NCBI RefSeq assembly: GCF_034048115.1
Contig: NZ_CP139145.1
Span: forward strand, 1,488,001 to 1,552,000
Direction: 5' to 3'
Source: Pseudarthrobacter sp. IC2-21
Lineage (GTDB): Bacteria; Actinomycetota; Actinomycetes; Actinomycetales; Micrococcaceae
Length of the DNA stretch: 64,000 nt
Shown: positions 51,642-60,546 of the stretch, one piece after another
Numbering within the stretch: the stretch's first letter is position 1
How the letters are laid out: every line of letters starts with the position of its first letter
Notes under the pieces: model-generated
Told to the model about the DNA's origin: nothing
What the model saw: the letters and a program-made list of their open reading frames with translations, nothing else
Database searches by the model: none
Made by a program: the position numbers and the translations under genes

Positions 51642-52268
51642 ATGAGTTCCACCGGATCGAACGCTGCCGAAACCCGGACCGCACGCATGGAGCGTGCCAC
51701 CAGTGAATCGTCAGTGCTCGTGGAGATCAACCTTGACGGCACCGGCGTATCGGACATCGACACGTCAGTTCCGTTCTACGACCACATGCTGACGGCGCTG
51801 TGCAAGCACTCGCTCATCGACATGACAGTCAAGGCGACCGGTGACACCCACATTGATGTCCACCACACGGTGGAGGACGTCGCCATCACCTTCGGTGAGG
51901 TTTTGCGCACGGCGCTGGGCAACAAAGCCGGCATCCGCAGGTTCGGCGAGGCCACCGTGCCCCTTGACGAAGCCCTCGCGAACGCCGTTGTGGATGTCTC
52001 CGGCCGCCCGTATCTGGTTCACGGCGGTGAACCCGCCGGGCAGGAATACCACCTCATCGGCGGCCACTTCACCGGCTCGCTGACCCGTCACGTCTTTGAG
52101 GCCATCACGCTGCACGCGGGCATCTGCCTGCACATGAACGTCATCGCCGGCCGCGACCCGCACCACATTGTCGAAGCACAGTTCAAGGCGTTCGCCCGTG
52201 CCCTGCGTGCCGCCATCGAACCCGATCCGCGGGTTGAGGGGATTCCGTCCACCAAGGGTGCCCTGTGA
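51642..52268 (+). CDS. hisB: Imidazoleglycerol-phosphate dehydratase
   Basis: HisB dehydrates imidazole glycerol phosphate. The 208-residue protein is the short, monofunctional type without a phosphatase domain. It shows [18 protein letters not shown], the manganese-binding [18 protein letters not shown], and the second metal site [26 protein letters not shown]. The start is ATG at 51642. It overlaps hisH by 4 bases. Confidence 0.97.
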   Translation: MSSTGSNAAETRTARMERATSESSVLVEINLDGTGVSDIDTSVPFYDHMLTALCKHSLIDMTVKATGDTHIDVHHTVEDVAITFGEVLRTALGNKAGIRRFGEATVPLDEALANAVVDVSGRPYLVHGGEPAGQEYHLIGGHFTGSLTRHVFEAITLHAGICLHMNVIAGRDPHHIVEAQFKAFARALRAAIEPDPRVEGIPSTKGAL

Positions 52269-52996
52269 CCGGCCAGATTCTTCGTGACGGCGCGGTCATC
52301 GATCCCGCCACACTGAAGAAGCCAGTATCGGCCGAGGGCAAACCCACCGTCACCGTTCTTGACTATGGTTCAGGCAATGTCCGCTCGGCCGTGCGTGCCC
52401 TCGAACGCGCCGGTGCGGAGGTCATCCTGAGCTCCAAGCCCGAGGATGTTCTGAACGCGGACGGCCTGGTGGTACCCGGCGTCGGGGCCTTCGAAACTGT
52501 GATGCGCGAGCTCAAAGCCGTGGACGGCATCCGGCTGATCGGCCGTCGCGTTGCCGGCGGACGTCCGGTCCTGGCTATCTGTGTGGGCCTGCAGGTGATG
52601 TTCGAAGCCGGTGTTGAGCACGGGACCGAAGCCGAGGGCATGGGGGAATGGCCGGGCAAGGTGGAGCTCCTTCCCGCTGAGGTGGTGCCGCACATGGGCT
52701 GGAACACCGTGCAGGTGCCTGAAGGCTCAAAGCTTTTCGCGGGCGTTGAAAACGAACGGTTCTACTTCGTCCACTCCTACGGTGTCCAGGACTGGAACTT
52801 TGATGTGATCCAGCCGCGGATGACGGCACCGCTGGTGACCTGGTCCGAGCACGGTGCCCGGTTCATCGCCGCGGTGGAAAACGGGCCGCTTTGCGCCACG
52901 CAGTTCCACCCGGAAAAGTCCGGTGACGCCGGCGGGCGGCTGCTCCGCAACTGGGTGGACAGCCTCCGTAAGAACACCCCAACGGATCCCGCCTAG
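52265..52996 (+). CDS. hisH: Imidazole glycerol phosphate synthase glutaminase subunit HisH
   Basis: HisH supplies ammonia from glutamine to HisF. The 243-residue protein has a 27-residue N-terminal extension, then [23 protein letters not shown], the nucleophile in [15 protein letters not shown] and the catalytic histidine in [14 protein letters not shown]. The canonical G-x-C-x-G reads I-C-V-G. The GTG start at 52265 is coupled to hisB. The extension could mean a later true start, but no better Shine-Dalgarno was found. HisF is not in the window. Confidence 0.94.
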   Translation: MTGQILRDGAVIDPATLKKPVSAEGKPTVTVLDYGSGNVRSAVRALERAGAEVILSSKPEDVLNADGLVVPGVGAFETVMRELKAVDGIRLIGRRVAGGRPVLAICVGLQVMFEAGVEHGTEAEGMGEWPGKVELLPAEVVPHMGWNTVQVPEGSKLFAGVENERFYFVHSYGVQDWNFDVIQPRMTAPLVTWSEHGARFIAAVENGPLCATQFHPEKSGDAGGRLLRNWVDSLRKNTPTDPA

Positions 52997-53155
52997 ATGT
53001 GGTCGATTGTTCTGATGGGCCTGGCCGGCCTCCTGGTGGGTGGTGCCTTGTCCTTCCGGCAGCAGCGCAAACCCCTGTGGACCCAGATCAGTTTCTACGT
53101 CCTGGCCGGGATGGCGTTGTTGGCCGCCTACCTGCTGACGCTTCCCGGCACTTAG
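52997..53155 (+). CDS. 52-residue membrane protein between hisH and hisA
   Basis: ATG at 52997 immediately follows the hisH stop (52994-52996). The 52-residue frame starts MWSIVLMGLAGLLVGGALSF, then a basic stretch RQQRKP, then a second hydrophobic helix YVLAGMALLAAYLLTLPG. It is therefore a hairpin of two transmembrane helices with a positively charged, probably cytoplasmic, loop. Zero spacing means translation is coupled to hisH. The function is unknown. The frame keeps codon use like that of its neighbours. Confidence 0.7.
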   Translation: MWSIVLMGLAGLLVGGALSFRQQRKPLWTQISFYVLAGMALLAAYLLTLPGT

Positions 53156-53231
53156 GCGCCTGCCGCCGCACCGGAATCCGGCACCCGCTGCATTCCGCTC
53201 CACCCGCAACGCAATCTGAAGAGGACCCGAG

Positions 53232-53978
53232 ATGACCACCGCAACCGACCTGCCGGTTCTTGAACTGCTGCCCGCCGTCGACGTCGTTAACGGCCAGGCC
53301 GTGCGGCTGGTTCAGGGGGAGGCCGGCAGCGAGACCAGCTACGGCACACCCCTGGAAGCGGCCCTCAACTGGCAGCAGCAGGGCGCCGAGTGGGTGCACC
53401 TGGTGGACCTTGACGCTGCCTTCGGCCGCGGCTCCAACGCCGAACTGCTTCGCGAAGTCGTCGGGCGGCTGGACATCAAGGTGGAACTGTCCGGCGGCCT
53501 CCGGGATGACGAGTCCCTCGAGGCGGCCCTTGATCTCGGCGTGGCCCGGGTCAACCTTGGGACCGCGGCACTGGAGAACCCGGACTGGACGCGCAAGGCC
53601 ATCGAGCGCTTTGGCGACAAGATCGCCGTCGGCCTCGATGTCCGTGGAACAACGCTCGCGGGCCGGGGCTGGACCAAGGAGGGCGGCGACCTCTGGGAGG
53701 TCCTGGGCCGCCTGGAAGACGCAGGCTGCTCGCGGTACGTTGTCACCGATGTGACCAAGGACGGCACCCTGCAGGGCCCCAACGTGGAACTGCTCCGTCA
53801 AATGGTGGAGAAAACCGGCAAACCTGTGGTGGCCTCCGGCGGCATCTCCAGCCTCGACGACCTGAAAGTCCTCCGGTCCCTGGTGCCCCTGGGCGTGGAG
53901 GGGGCGATTGTGGGTAAGGCGCTGTACGCCGGTGCGTTTACGCTGCCCGAAGCCCTCGACGTCGCCGGCCGCCGCTAA
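53232..53978 (+). CDS. priA: Phosphoribosyl isomerase HisA/PriA
   Basis: The 248-residue TIM barrel isomerises ProFAR in histidine synthesis. It shows [65 protein letters not shown] and [12 protein letters not shown]. In Actinobacteria the same enzyme often also performs the TrpF reaction of tryptophan synthesis (PriA); that is expected here but not provable from sequence. The start is ATG at 53232. A gap of 76 bases separates it from the 52-residue membrane protein. Confidence 0.93.
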   Translation: MTTATDLPVLELLPAVDVVNGQAVRLVQGEAGSETSYGTPLEAALNWQQQGAEWVHLVDLDAAFGRGSNAELLREVVGRLDIKVELSGGLRDDESLEAALDLGVARVNLGTAALENPDWTRKAIERFGDKIAVGLDVRGTTLAGRGWTKEGGDLWEVLGRLEDAGCSRYVVTDVTKDGTLQGPNVELLRQMVEKTGKPVVASGGISSLDDLKVLRSLVPLGVEGAIVGKALYAGAFTLPEALDVAGRR

Positions 53979-53987
53979 CCGGACCTC

Positions 53988-54884
53988 ATGAACAGCGCGC
54001 AGAACCCAGGACCGGCCGGCGACGCTCCCGCCCCGCGCCACCTTCCCGGACACATCGCTGCTGCCCTGGCAGGAGCGGGTGGCCCGGCGGACTCGGCGGG
54101 GAGGCCGTGGGAGGGGCGGAGCCTTGCAGGGGACGACGCCAGGATACACAACTTCGAGGACGACGACGGAACGGCCGACGCCGGATACCTTGCGGCCGTC
54201 GAGGCGCTGCGTGGCGGGACCGGTGACGAAGCGGCCGTGGTGAGCTCCCTTGCCACTGCCCGCGTTTTCATCCCGATCATTGCCCGGCTCGGCGCCGAAG
54301 CAGAGGGCGTGGACGGCCTGACCGCGGATAAGCAGGCAGACATGGCACTGGTCACCCTGATGGCTGCAGACGGCCGCAAGGCCATGCCTGCCTTCACGTC
54401 CGCCGAGCGCCTGGCTGCGTGGCACCCGGACGCCCGGCCAGTAGCTGTCTACGCGGCCCGTGCCGCGCTGTCAGCTGTGGCAGAAGGGGCCCAATTATTG
54501 GTGCTCGACCCGGGCTCGGACGTGACCCTCGTCATCCGTCGGCCCGCCGTGTGGGCACTGGCACAGCAGCAGGAATGGGTTCCCTCATACGCCGATGCCG
54601 CGCTGGCCGCCGAAATGTCGGCCGCGGCGGGAGGGTTCCCCGCCGTCCGCAGCGTCGAGTTGCTCCCGGGCTCCGGAGTTGCTGCCGTGACCGGTGGTGG
54701 ACTGCCACTCTCCGGGGGCGGCGCCGGGCCCGAGCTGCAGGTGGTTCTCTACCTTGAGGACGGTCTTGATGCCGCCGCGGTGCAGGAGCTCGTCGGCGGA
54801 CTTCAAGCAGCCTGGTCGCGGAATGTATTGTTTGGGGAGCGAGTCGATTCGATGGAAATAAAGTTGCGGCGCGCGGTTCAGTAG
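53988..54884 (+). CDS. SseB-family protein
   Basis: The 298-residue soluble protein has a long disordered Pro/Ala/Gly N-terminus (1-70). An SseB-type domain follows: VVSSLATARVFIPIIARLG, KQADMALVTLMAADGRKAMPAFTSAERLAAWHPDARPV and LLVLDPGSDVTLVIRRPAVWALAQQQEW. The C-terminal third ends in an SseB-C-like alpha/beta part. The role is unknown; SseB-like proteins are found next to hisA in related genomes. The start is ATG, 10 bases after hisA. Confidence 0.85.
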   Translation: MNSAQNPGPAGDAPAPRHLPGHIAAALAGAGGPADSAGRPWEGRSLAGDDARIHNFEDDDGTADAGYLAAVEALRGGTGDEAAVVSSLATARVFIPIIARLGAEAEGVDGLTADKQADMALVTLMAADGRKAMPAFTSAERLAAWHPDARPVAVYAARAALSAVAEGAQLLVLDPGSDVTLVIRRPAVWALAQQQEWVPSYADAALAAEMSAAAGGFPAVRSVELLPGSGVAAVTGGGLPLSGGGAGPELQVVLYLEDGLDAAAVQELVGGLQAAWSRNVLFGERVDSMEIKLRRAVQ

Positions 54885-54939
54885 CTGACGGTCAGCGGGA
54901 GACCCCCGGGCTGCCCGTGCCAGACGCAAAGGATTCTCC

Positions 54940-56241
54940 GTGAATTTCGCTCTCTACCGGGAGTTGCTCGCCGTCGAGCCCATCAGGCGGCTCCTGCTTG
55001 TGGGTATGGTGGCCCGCATCCCGCATTCTGCCGCGGGGCTCCTGCTTACCCTGCACATCGTCCTCTCCCTGGAAAAGGGCTACGCCGCCGCCGGTGCAGC
55101 TGCGGCGGTGATGACCATCGGGATCGCGGTTGGGGCGCCATGGCGGGGCCGGCGCGTTGACAGGGTCGGCCTGCGCCGGGCCCTCATCCCGTCAGTTGTC
55201 TCCGAAGCCGTCATCTGGTCCGTGGTCCCGTATGTCAGCTACGAACTGCTGCTGCCGTTGGTGTTCATCGGTGGCCTGCTGACCCTGCCGATCTTCAGCG
55301 TGATCCGCCAGTCCCTGGGCGTTCTCGCGGACGGCACCCAGCGGCGGACTGCTTTTGCCCTGGACTCGATCGCCACCGAGGTGGTGTTCATGATCGGTCC
55401 TGCCGCCGGCGCCGTGGTGGCGACCAGCGGCTTCACCGCCCTGGGTCTGAGCGTCGTAGGAGTGTCCTCGTCCCTGGCGGGCCTGTTCCTGATGTGGTTC
55501 AACCCGCCCACCCGCAGCGCCACCCAGACTCAGGAGGCGGAAGAGGACCAGCGCCATGCTGCGGAGGTGGCGGTGGTGTCCGCGGCGCCGGTCCACGTGC
55601 AGGAGGCTGCGGCAGACCTTGTCCCGGCCGGCGCGGAAACTGCCCGCGGTGGCCGCAGCCTGCGCAGGAAGGTGGCCCACAATTTTGCCTGGTTTACTGC
55701 CGCTGTGGCTGCGGTCTTTTCGATAGCGGCGGGAACAGGGATGGTGCTGAGCGGCACCGACGTCGGAATTGTCGCCGCCCTGGAAACCGGCGGCCGCCAA
55801 AACGAAATCGGCATTGTCTTTCTCTTTTGGTGCGCCGCCTCCGTCATCGGCGGGCTGGTCTACGGCGCCATGCACCGGCCGGTGTCACCGACCCTGCTGC
55901 TCCTCGGCATGGCAGCCCTGACCATCCCCATGGGCTTCGCGCGGGATACCTGGACACTGGCTTTCATCTCGGTTCTTCCGGGACTGCTCTGCGCGCCGGT
56001 ACTCTCCGCCGCTTCGGAAAAGGTAGCGGACCTGGTGGCCGAGGACCGTCGCGGCGAGGCGATGGGCTGGTACGGCTCCGCGCTGACGGCAGGCGTGGCG
56101 CTGGGGGCGCCGCTCGCCGGTATCTTCATCGACGGGGCAGGCCCGTCCGGCGGCTTTGTGGCGGTGGGGGTGGCCGGCGTTGTGCTCTGCGTGGTGGGGC
56201 TGTTGCTTCAGGCCCTGCGGCGGCGCAGGGTGGCCGCCTGA
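54940..56241 (+). CDS. MFS transporter
   Basis: The 433-residue protein has about twelve hydrophobic helices, the typical loop after helix 2 (GAPWRGRRVDRVGLRRALIP) and a long charged central loop at about 190-240. It is probably a drug or metabolite exporter; the substrate is unknown. The start is GTG at 54940, 55 bases after the SseB gene, so it may share that transcript. A strong terminator follows. Confidence 0.88.
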   Translation: MNFALYRELLAVEPIRRLLLVGMVARIPHSAAGLLLTLHIVLSLEKGYAAAGAAAAVMTIGIAVGAPWRGRRVDRVGLRRALIPSVVSEAVIWSVVPYVSYELLLPLVFIGGLLTLPIFSVIRQSLGVLADGTQRRTAFALDSIATEVVFMIGPAAGAVVATSGFTALGLSVVGVSSSLAGLFLMWFNPPTRSATQTQEAEEDQRHAAEVAVVSAAPVHVQEAAADLVPAGAETARGGRSLRRKVAHNFAWFTAAVAAVFSIAAGTGMVLSGTDVGIVAALETGGRQNEIGIVFLFWCAASVIGGLVYGAMHRPVSPTLLLLGMAALTIPMGFARDTWTLAFISVLPGLLCAPVLSAASEKVADLVAEDRRGEAMGWYGSALTAGVALGAPLAGIFIDGAGPSGGFVAVGVAGVVLCVVGLLLQALRRRRVAA

Positions 56242-56270
56242 CCTTTTCGATGAGTGCCAGGGAGAACCAA

Positions 56271-56313
56271 CGACGGCGGCGGGCTGACCAGTATGGTCCG
56301 CCCGCCGCCGTCG
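56271..56313. terminator. Bidirectional terminator between the MFS and DUF1844 genes
   Basis: CGACGGCGGCGGGC at 56271-56284 and GCCCGCCGCCGTCG at 56300-56313 are exact reverse complements with a 15-nt loop, followed by CTATTTA. The genes on either side converge. Confidence 0.85.
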
Positions 56314-56345
56314 CTATTTACTCGTGAATGAACTGCCGCGTTGGG

Positions 56346-56732
56346 TCAGTTGACCGCGCCGGTGTACTTCTCGCCCGGGCCCTTGCCCGGGGCATCGGGA
56401 ATGGCGGACTCTTCCCTGAAGGCGAGCTGCAGGGACCGGAGGCCATCGCGCAACGGTCCGGCGTGCTGGGAACCGATTTCCGGGGCGGCGGCCGTTACCA
56501 GGCCGGCAAGGGCGGTGATGAGTTTGCGGGCCTCATCCAGGTCCTTCAGTTCCTCCGCGTTGTCCTCGGCGGCGAGGCCGAGCTTGACTGCTGCTGCGCT
56601 CATGAGGTGAACGGCCGCGGTGGTGATGACCTCGATGGCCGGCACCTCGGAGATGTCGCGGATTTGCTGGCTCACGTTCGCCTCGGCGGGTGCGGCCTCG
56701 AAAACGTGTGAATTGCTGTCTGGGGTACTCAT
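56346..56732 (-). CDS. DUF1844 protein
   Basis: The 128-residue protein belongs to DUF1844, of unknown function, found near infC in many Actinobacteria. The core reads VPAIEVITTAAVHLMSAAAVKLGLAAEDNAEELKDLDEARKLITALAGLV. ATG at 56732 (MSTPDSNSHVFEAAP) begins the conserved part; a longer frame upstream is not favoured. It is divergent from the infC operon. Confidence 0.88.
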   Translation of the reverse strand: MSTPDSNSHVFEAAPAEANVSQQIRDISEVPAIEVITTAAVHLMSAAAVKLGLAAEDNAEELKDLDEARKLITALAGLVTAAAPEIGSQHAGPLRDGLRSLQLAFREESAIPDAPGKGPGEKYTGAVN

Positions 56733-57079
56733 ACTGGTAAGCTTGTCACAGACCGACTGAATGTCGTTATTTTGCTGTGTTAATGTCCCACCGGCGCCCC
56801 GCTGTGTCGTGAGGGATTTTTTCTGTAGAATGGCATGCAGTTTGCAAGCGGAGTTCTCTCCCACCCGCGTCAGCCGTTCCCGCTGGAAGTTTCTTCCAGG
56901 GAAGCAAGGTTGCCGGGTACCGGTCGGACAGATTCATCGGGCGTTGTGCCCGGGAACCTGCGCACGATTTCCCGTCGGGGGAGCGTGCATCCGATCATCG
57001 AGGCCTTCGATTGCTCCGGCAATTGGGGGCCTTCTCTATTTGCCGGTGGGTTTACTACATCAATCACAGGAGCTTTAAC
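56733..57079 (+). promoter_or_regulatory. infC promoter and long leader
   Basis: This 347-nt gap has no credible gene. A -10-like TAGAAT lies at 56826-56831. From there about 240 nt of leader precede infC, with CGGGC/GCCCG near 56940 and several short palindromes around 57000 that could fold. AGGAG at 57068-57072 is the infC Shine-Dalgarno. Leaders of infC-rpmI-rplT operons are often regulated by L20; whether this one is cannot be told. Confidence 0.4.
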
Positions 57080-58204
57080 ATTAGCGAGCCAAGAATCAAT
57101 GAGCGTATCCGCGTCCCCGAGGTGCGGCTGGTCGGCCCTGCAGGTGAACAGGTAGGAGTCGTCCGTATTGAGGATGCCCTGCGTCTGGCTGCTGAATCCG
57201 ACCTTGATCTCGTTGAAGTAGCACCTCAGGCCAAGCCTCCGGTGTGCAAGCTGATGGACTTCGGCAAGTACAAGTACGAGGCCGCAGTCAAGGCGCGTGA
57301 AGCCCGGAAGAACCAGACCAACACGGTTCTGAAGGAAATCCGCTTCCGCCTGAAGATCGATACTCACGACTACGAAACCAAGCGCGGCCATGCGCTTCGC
57401 TTCCTCGGTGCAGGTGACAAGGTCAAGGCCATGATCCAGTTCCGTGGCCGCGAGCAGCAACGTCCGGAGATGGGCATCCGTCTGCTCCAGCGTTTCGCCG
57501 ACGACGTCGCCGAGGTGGGCGTTGTTGAGTCCAGCCCGCGTATTGACGGACGCAACATGGTCATGGTCGTGGGGCCGCTGAAGAACAAGGCGGAGGCCAA
57601 AGCTGAGGCACGCCGCGCATCGCAGCGTGCGGAAGCCAAGGCGCAGAACGAAGCCAAGGCATCGGGCCGCATCGATGTCACCGGTGACGACCAGGCGCCG
57701 CTGACCCAGTCGTTGGCTGATCTTCTGCCGGAAGGGTTCGCCATCACGACGCAGCCCGAGGCGGATGCTCCGGTGGACGCCACTGAGGCGGCAACTCCGG
57801 AAACGGCAGTTCCGGCCGAGGCTGACGCGACCGAGCCGGCGGCTCCGGAAGCTGAAGCTCCGGCGAAGGAAGCTCCCGTGAAGGAAGCCCCCGCCAAGGA
57901 AGCTCCGGTGAAGGAAGTCGCAGCAAAGGAAGCGCCGAAGCAGGCCGCCCCGAAGGCCGCTGCTCCCAAGCGGGAGTCCGCCAAGGCAGCCCCGGCTCCG
58001 GCCAAGGCTCCCGAGGCCAAGCCTGCGGAAACTGCCAAGCCCGCTGAAGCGGCCAAGGCTGCCGCGCCGGCTCCGGCCGCACCGGCTGCCCCGAGGCCGC
58101 CGGTCCCCATGCCCAAGCCGGTAGCCCGGCCGGCTGCTCCGAAGCCTGCTGCGCGGCCTGCCCCCAAGGCAGCTCCGAAGCCGGCCGGTAAGAAGACTAC
58201 CTAG
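57080..58204 (+). CDS. infC: Translation initiation factor IF-3 with very long C-terminal extension; ATT start
   Basis: IF-3 checks start-codon pairing in the 30S complex. AGGAG sits seven bases before ATT at 57080, and the protein from there reads (M)[18 protein letters not shown], the usual family start. The AUU start is the hallmark of IF-3 autoregulation. Domains: N (1-75), linker and C-domain with [18 protein letters not shown] (to about 195). Beyond that about 180 residues are low-complexity Ala/Pro/Lys/Glu with repeats of [10 protein letters not shown]. The total of 374 is about twice the standard length. The extension is probably disordered. Confidence 0.95.
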   Translation: MSEPRINERIRVPEVRLVGPAGEQVGVVRIEDALRLAAESDLDLVEVAPQAKPPVCKLMDFGKYKYEAAVKAREARKNQTNTVLKEIRFRLKIDTHDYETKRGHALRFLGAGDKVKAMIQFRGREQQRPEMGIRLLQRFADDVAEVGVVESSPRIDGRNMVMVVGPLKNKAEAKAEARRASQRAEAKAQNEAKASGRIDVTGDDQAPLTQSLADLLPEGFAITTQPEADAPVDATEAATPETAVPAEADATEPAAPEAEAPAKEAPVKEAPAKEAPVKEVAAKEAPKQAAPKAAAPKRESAKAAPAPAKAPEAKPAETAKPAEAAKAAAPAPAAPAAPRPPVPMPKPVARPAAPKPAARPAPKAAPKPAGKKTT

Positions 58205-58211
58205 TTCAAAG

Positions 58212-58295
58212 CTGCAGGAGGCTTCCTCCGGCAGTACGCAACCAGCACGTCGCCTGCAGGGGTGGCTGCTCGAAAGAACTGCAGACAATGTCTGC
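58212..58295 (+). promoter_or_regulatory. Two hairpins in the infC-rpmI gap
   Basis: CTGC-A-GGAGG-CTT-CCTCC-G-GCAG folds at 58212-58234. GCAGAC-AAT-GTCTGC folds at 58281-58295, about 10 bases ahead of the rpmI Shine-Dalgarno AAGGAG. They could attenuate or tune L35 synthesis relative to IF-3. Confidence 0.4.
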
Positions 58296-58319
58296 GGACA
58301 CGTAAGGAGATCGGTTCCC

Positions 58320-58514
58320 ATGCCGAAGATGAAGACCCACAGTGGTGCTAAGAAGCGCTTCAAGCTGACCGGTAGCGGCAAGCTGCGCCGCCAGCAGGCC
58401 AACCGCCGCCACTACCTCGAGCACAAGTCCTCCAGGCTGACCCGTCGCCTCGCCGGCGACAAGATCGTCTTCAAGGGTGACGCAAAGGTCATCCGGAAGA
58501 TGCTCGGCATCTAA
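58320..58514 (+). CDS. rpmI: 50S ribosomal protein L35
   Basis: L35 is a small basic protein of the large subunit. All 64 residues are present: [21 protein letters not shown] onward to VIRKMLGI. The start is ATG at 58320 with AAGGAG about ten bases upstream. It lies between infC and rplT as in nearly all bacteria. Confidence 0.98.
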   Translation: MPKMKTHSGAKKRFKLTGSGKLRRQQANRRHYLEHKSSRLTRRLAGDKIVFKGDAKVIRKMLGI

Positions 58515-58632
58515 GTTCCAAGTTCTCTGACTGTTGCCACCGGGCAGCAGTCAACTACCAAAAAGGCTTCTCAGGCCAGCCGGTAACTCCGGCAGTAGTT
58601 GCTTGGGATCAGATTTTCGAAGGAGTACGCAC

Positions 58633-59016
58633 GTGGCACGTGTGAAGAGGGCGGTCAACGCCCACAAGAAGCGCCGGGTTATCCTTGAACGCGCAAAGGG
58701 CTACCGTGGACAGCGTTCACGCCTGTACCGCAAGGCCAAAGAACAGCTGCTGCACTCGTTTGTGTACAGCTACGGCGACCGCAAGAAGAAGAAGGGTGAC
58801 TTCCGTCGCCTGTGGATCCAGCGCATCAACGCTGCATCCCGCGCCAACGGCCTCACCTACAACCGTCTGATCCAGGGCCTGAAGGCCGCTGAGGTCGAGG
58901 TTGACCGCCGTATGCTGGCGGAGCTGGCTGTCTCCGACGCCAACGCTTTCGCTGCACTGGTGAAGATCGCCAAGGACTCCCTGCCTGCTGACACGTCGGC
59001 TCCGGCTGCAAAGTAG
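58633..59016 (+). CDS. rplT: 50S ribosomal protein L20
   Basis: L20 binds 23S rRNA early in assembly and in other bacteria represses its own operon. The 127-residue protein has the basic N-terminal arm [26 protein letters not shown] and the globular [21 protein letters not shown] block. GTG at 58633 is chosen for AAGGAG eight bases upstream and the exact family start; the frame runs further back. Confidence 0.98.
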   Translation: MARVKRAVNAHKKRRVILERAKGYRGQRSRLYRKAKEQLLHSFVYSYGDRKKKKGDFRRLWIQRINAASRANGLTYNRLIQGLKAAEVEVDRRMLAELAVSDANAFAALVKIAKDSLPADTSAPAAK

Positions 59017-59065
59017 CACTAAAGGCCGTTCAAGGACTGGTGGCCGAAGCCACTAAGGTTCTTAT

Positions 59066-59971
59066 ATGAACGAAACCGGGCGCCCGCAAGATGTACCACT
59101 CTCCAATCCCCGAGCTGATCGGGTCAGGAAGGTGGCGCAACTTGCCGGGCGTCCGGCCCGTTTAAAGCGCAGCGAGTTCCTGGCGGAGGGCCCCCAGGCT
59201 GTCCGTGAGGCTCTGACCCTGCACCGGAAACGGATCGCTTCGGGGGAGCCCGGTCTCGTGTATGAGGTCTACGCCAGCGAGGCGTGCCTCGACCGGCACC
59301 CGGACCTGGAATCGCTCGCCGAGGGCACTGACGCTTACCTCACCACCGACGAAGTGCTTGCCGCCATGGCGGACACGGTCACGCCCCAGGGAATCCTGGC
59401 GGTCTGCGGCTTCCTGGACGTGCGCCTCGACCAGGTCCTCGACGCCGGTCCGCGGCTGATCGCGGTGCTGTGTCAGGTCCGCGACCCCGGCAATGCCGGC
59501 ACCGTGCTCCGGGCAGCCGACGCAGCCGGAGCGGACGCAGTCATCCTCACTGCATCGAGCGTTGATATCTACAATCCCAAGGCGGTCCGTTCCACGGCCG
59601 GTTCCCTGTTCCACTTGCCTGTGGTGCTTGGTGCAGACATTGCCGAGGTGGCAGCCGCCTGCCGTGCCCGCGGGATTGGGATCCTTGCGGCCGACGGCGG
59701 CGGAGACGTCAATCTCGACACCCTGCAGGACCAAAACGCCGCCCGCCGCATAGCTTCCTCCGGCGTTGAATCGGTCTACGCGTTGGAGGCTCCAACGGCC
59801 TGGCTTTTCGGGAACGAAGCACAGGGCCTCTCAGAGGCTGAGTTGGCCTTGGCCGATCACCGCGTAGCCGTCCCCGTCTACGGCGCAGCGGAAAGCCTCA
59901 ATCTCGGCACCGCCGCCACCGTGTGCCTTTATGCGAGTGCCCGGTCCCAGCACGAACACGGGGCTAGCTAG
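59066..59971 (+). CDS. TrmH/SpoU-family RNA 2'-O-methyltransferase
   Basis: The 301-residue protein is a SPOUT-knot RNA methyltransferase. An N-terminal substrate-binding domain has ARLKRSEFLAEGPQAVREAL. The SpoU motifs follow: QVRDPGNAGTVLRAADAAGADAVIL (motif 1), WLFGNEAQGLSEAEL (motif 2) and ESLNLGTAATVCLYA (motif 3). The target is rRNA or tRNA; the closest types modify 23S rRNA ribose. The start is ATG at 59066, 49 bases after rplT. Confidence 0.93.
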   Translation: MNETGRPQDVPLSNPRADRVRKVAQLAGRPARLKRSEFLAEGPQAVREALTLHRKRIASGEPGLVYEVYASEACLDRHPDLESLAEGTDAYLTTDEVLAAMADTVTPQGILAVCGFLDVRLDQVLDAGPRLIAVLCQVRDPGNAGTVLRAADAAGADAVILTASSVDIYNPKAVRSTAGSLFHLPVVLGADIAEVAAACRARGIGILAADGGGDVNLDTLQDQNAARRIASSGVESVYALEAPTAWLFGNEAQGLSEAELALADHRVAVPVYGAAESLNLGTAATVCLYASARSQHEHGAS

Positions 59972-60008
59972 CAGTTCCGGGGCCTGGAGAACGGGCCCTT
60001 GAAAGGCA

Positions 60009-60037
60009 GGGCCCCGGAAATACCGGGGCCCTTGCTG
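60009..60037 (+). terminator. Terminator after the TrmH-type gene
   Basis: GGGCCCCGG at 60009-60017 pairs with CCGGGGCCC at 60023-60031, with a 5-nt loop and TTGCTG after it. Confidence 0.8.
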
Positions 60038-60070
60038 TATGAACTTGCTGTGTGAAACAGATGAGAGGGA

Positions 60071-60346
60071 TCAGGGTGCGCGGGTGGTTCCCCGGCGTCC
60101 GGTGATGGCGCCGTAGATGCCGGCAACGACCAAGCCGCCGACAATGGCAAGGATCCAGGTACCCAGATCGAAGAAGGCAAGGTCACCCTTGCCGAACAGG
60201 AGGCTGCCAATCCAGCCGCCTACAATCGCGCCGACAACACCAAGCACGAGGCTCGTCACCCAGCCGCCGCCGACCCTGCCGGGCATAACGGCCTTGACGA
60301 TGGCCCCCACTATGAGGCCGAGAATAATCCAAGCAAGAAAACCCAT
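60071..60346 (-). CDS. GlsB/YeaQ/YmgE-family stress-response membrane protein
   Basis: The 91-residue protein has three hydrophobic helices rich in glycine: FLAWIILGLIVGAIVKAVMPG, GWVTSLVLGVVGAIVGGWIG and GTWILAIVGGLVVAGIYGAI. This is the pattern of transglycosylase-associated GlsB/YeaQ proteins, small integral membrane proteins induced by envelope stress in other bacteria. The biochemical role is unknown. The start is ATG at 60346 with GGAGGAG upstream. A palindrome lies just ahead. Confidence 0.9.
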   Translation of the reverse strand: MGFLAWIILGLIVGAIVKAVMPGRVGGGWVTSLVLGVVGAIVGGWIGSLLFGKGDLAFFDLGTWILAIVGGLVVAGIYGAITGRRGTTRAP

Positions 60347-60365
60347 GTCTCCTCCTTCATATTCG

Positions 60366-60384
60366 TCGGGATTAATCGTCCCGA
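60366..60384. promoter_or_regulatory. Palindrome upstream of the GlsB-type gene
   Basis: TCGGGATTAATCGTCCCGA is an inverted repeat of TCGGGA with a 7-bp spacer, 19 bases upstream of the start codon. Its size and place suit a dimeric repressor site; the binding protein is unknown. Confidence 0.4.
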
Positions 60385-60546
60385 TTAGTGTTCAAGCTAA
60401 CATAAGGGCGCTCCATTGTCAGCAGGCTTAGTGCCCGTCGCGCGTACGGATTTTTCGGCCGAAAAGGTACGGTAATCGTGGGCGGCCTGCGTTCCGAAGC
60501 CGCAATTTATCCTGCGTGTTCCTACCCCTGAAGAGGTGAAGTCTCC

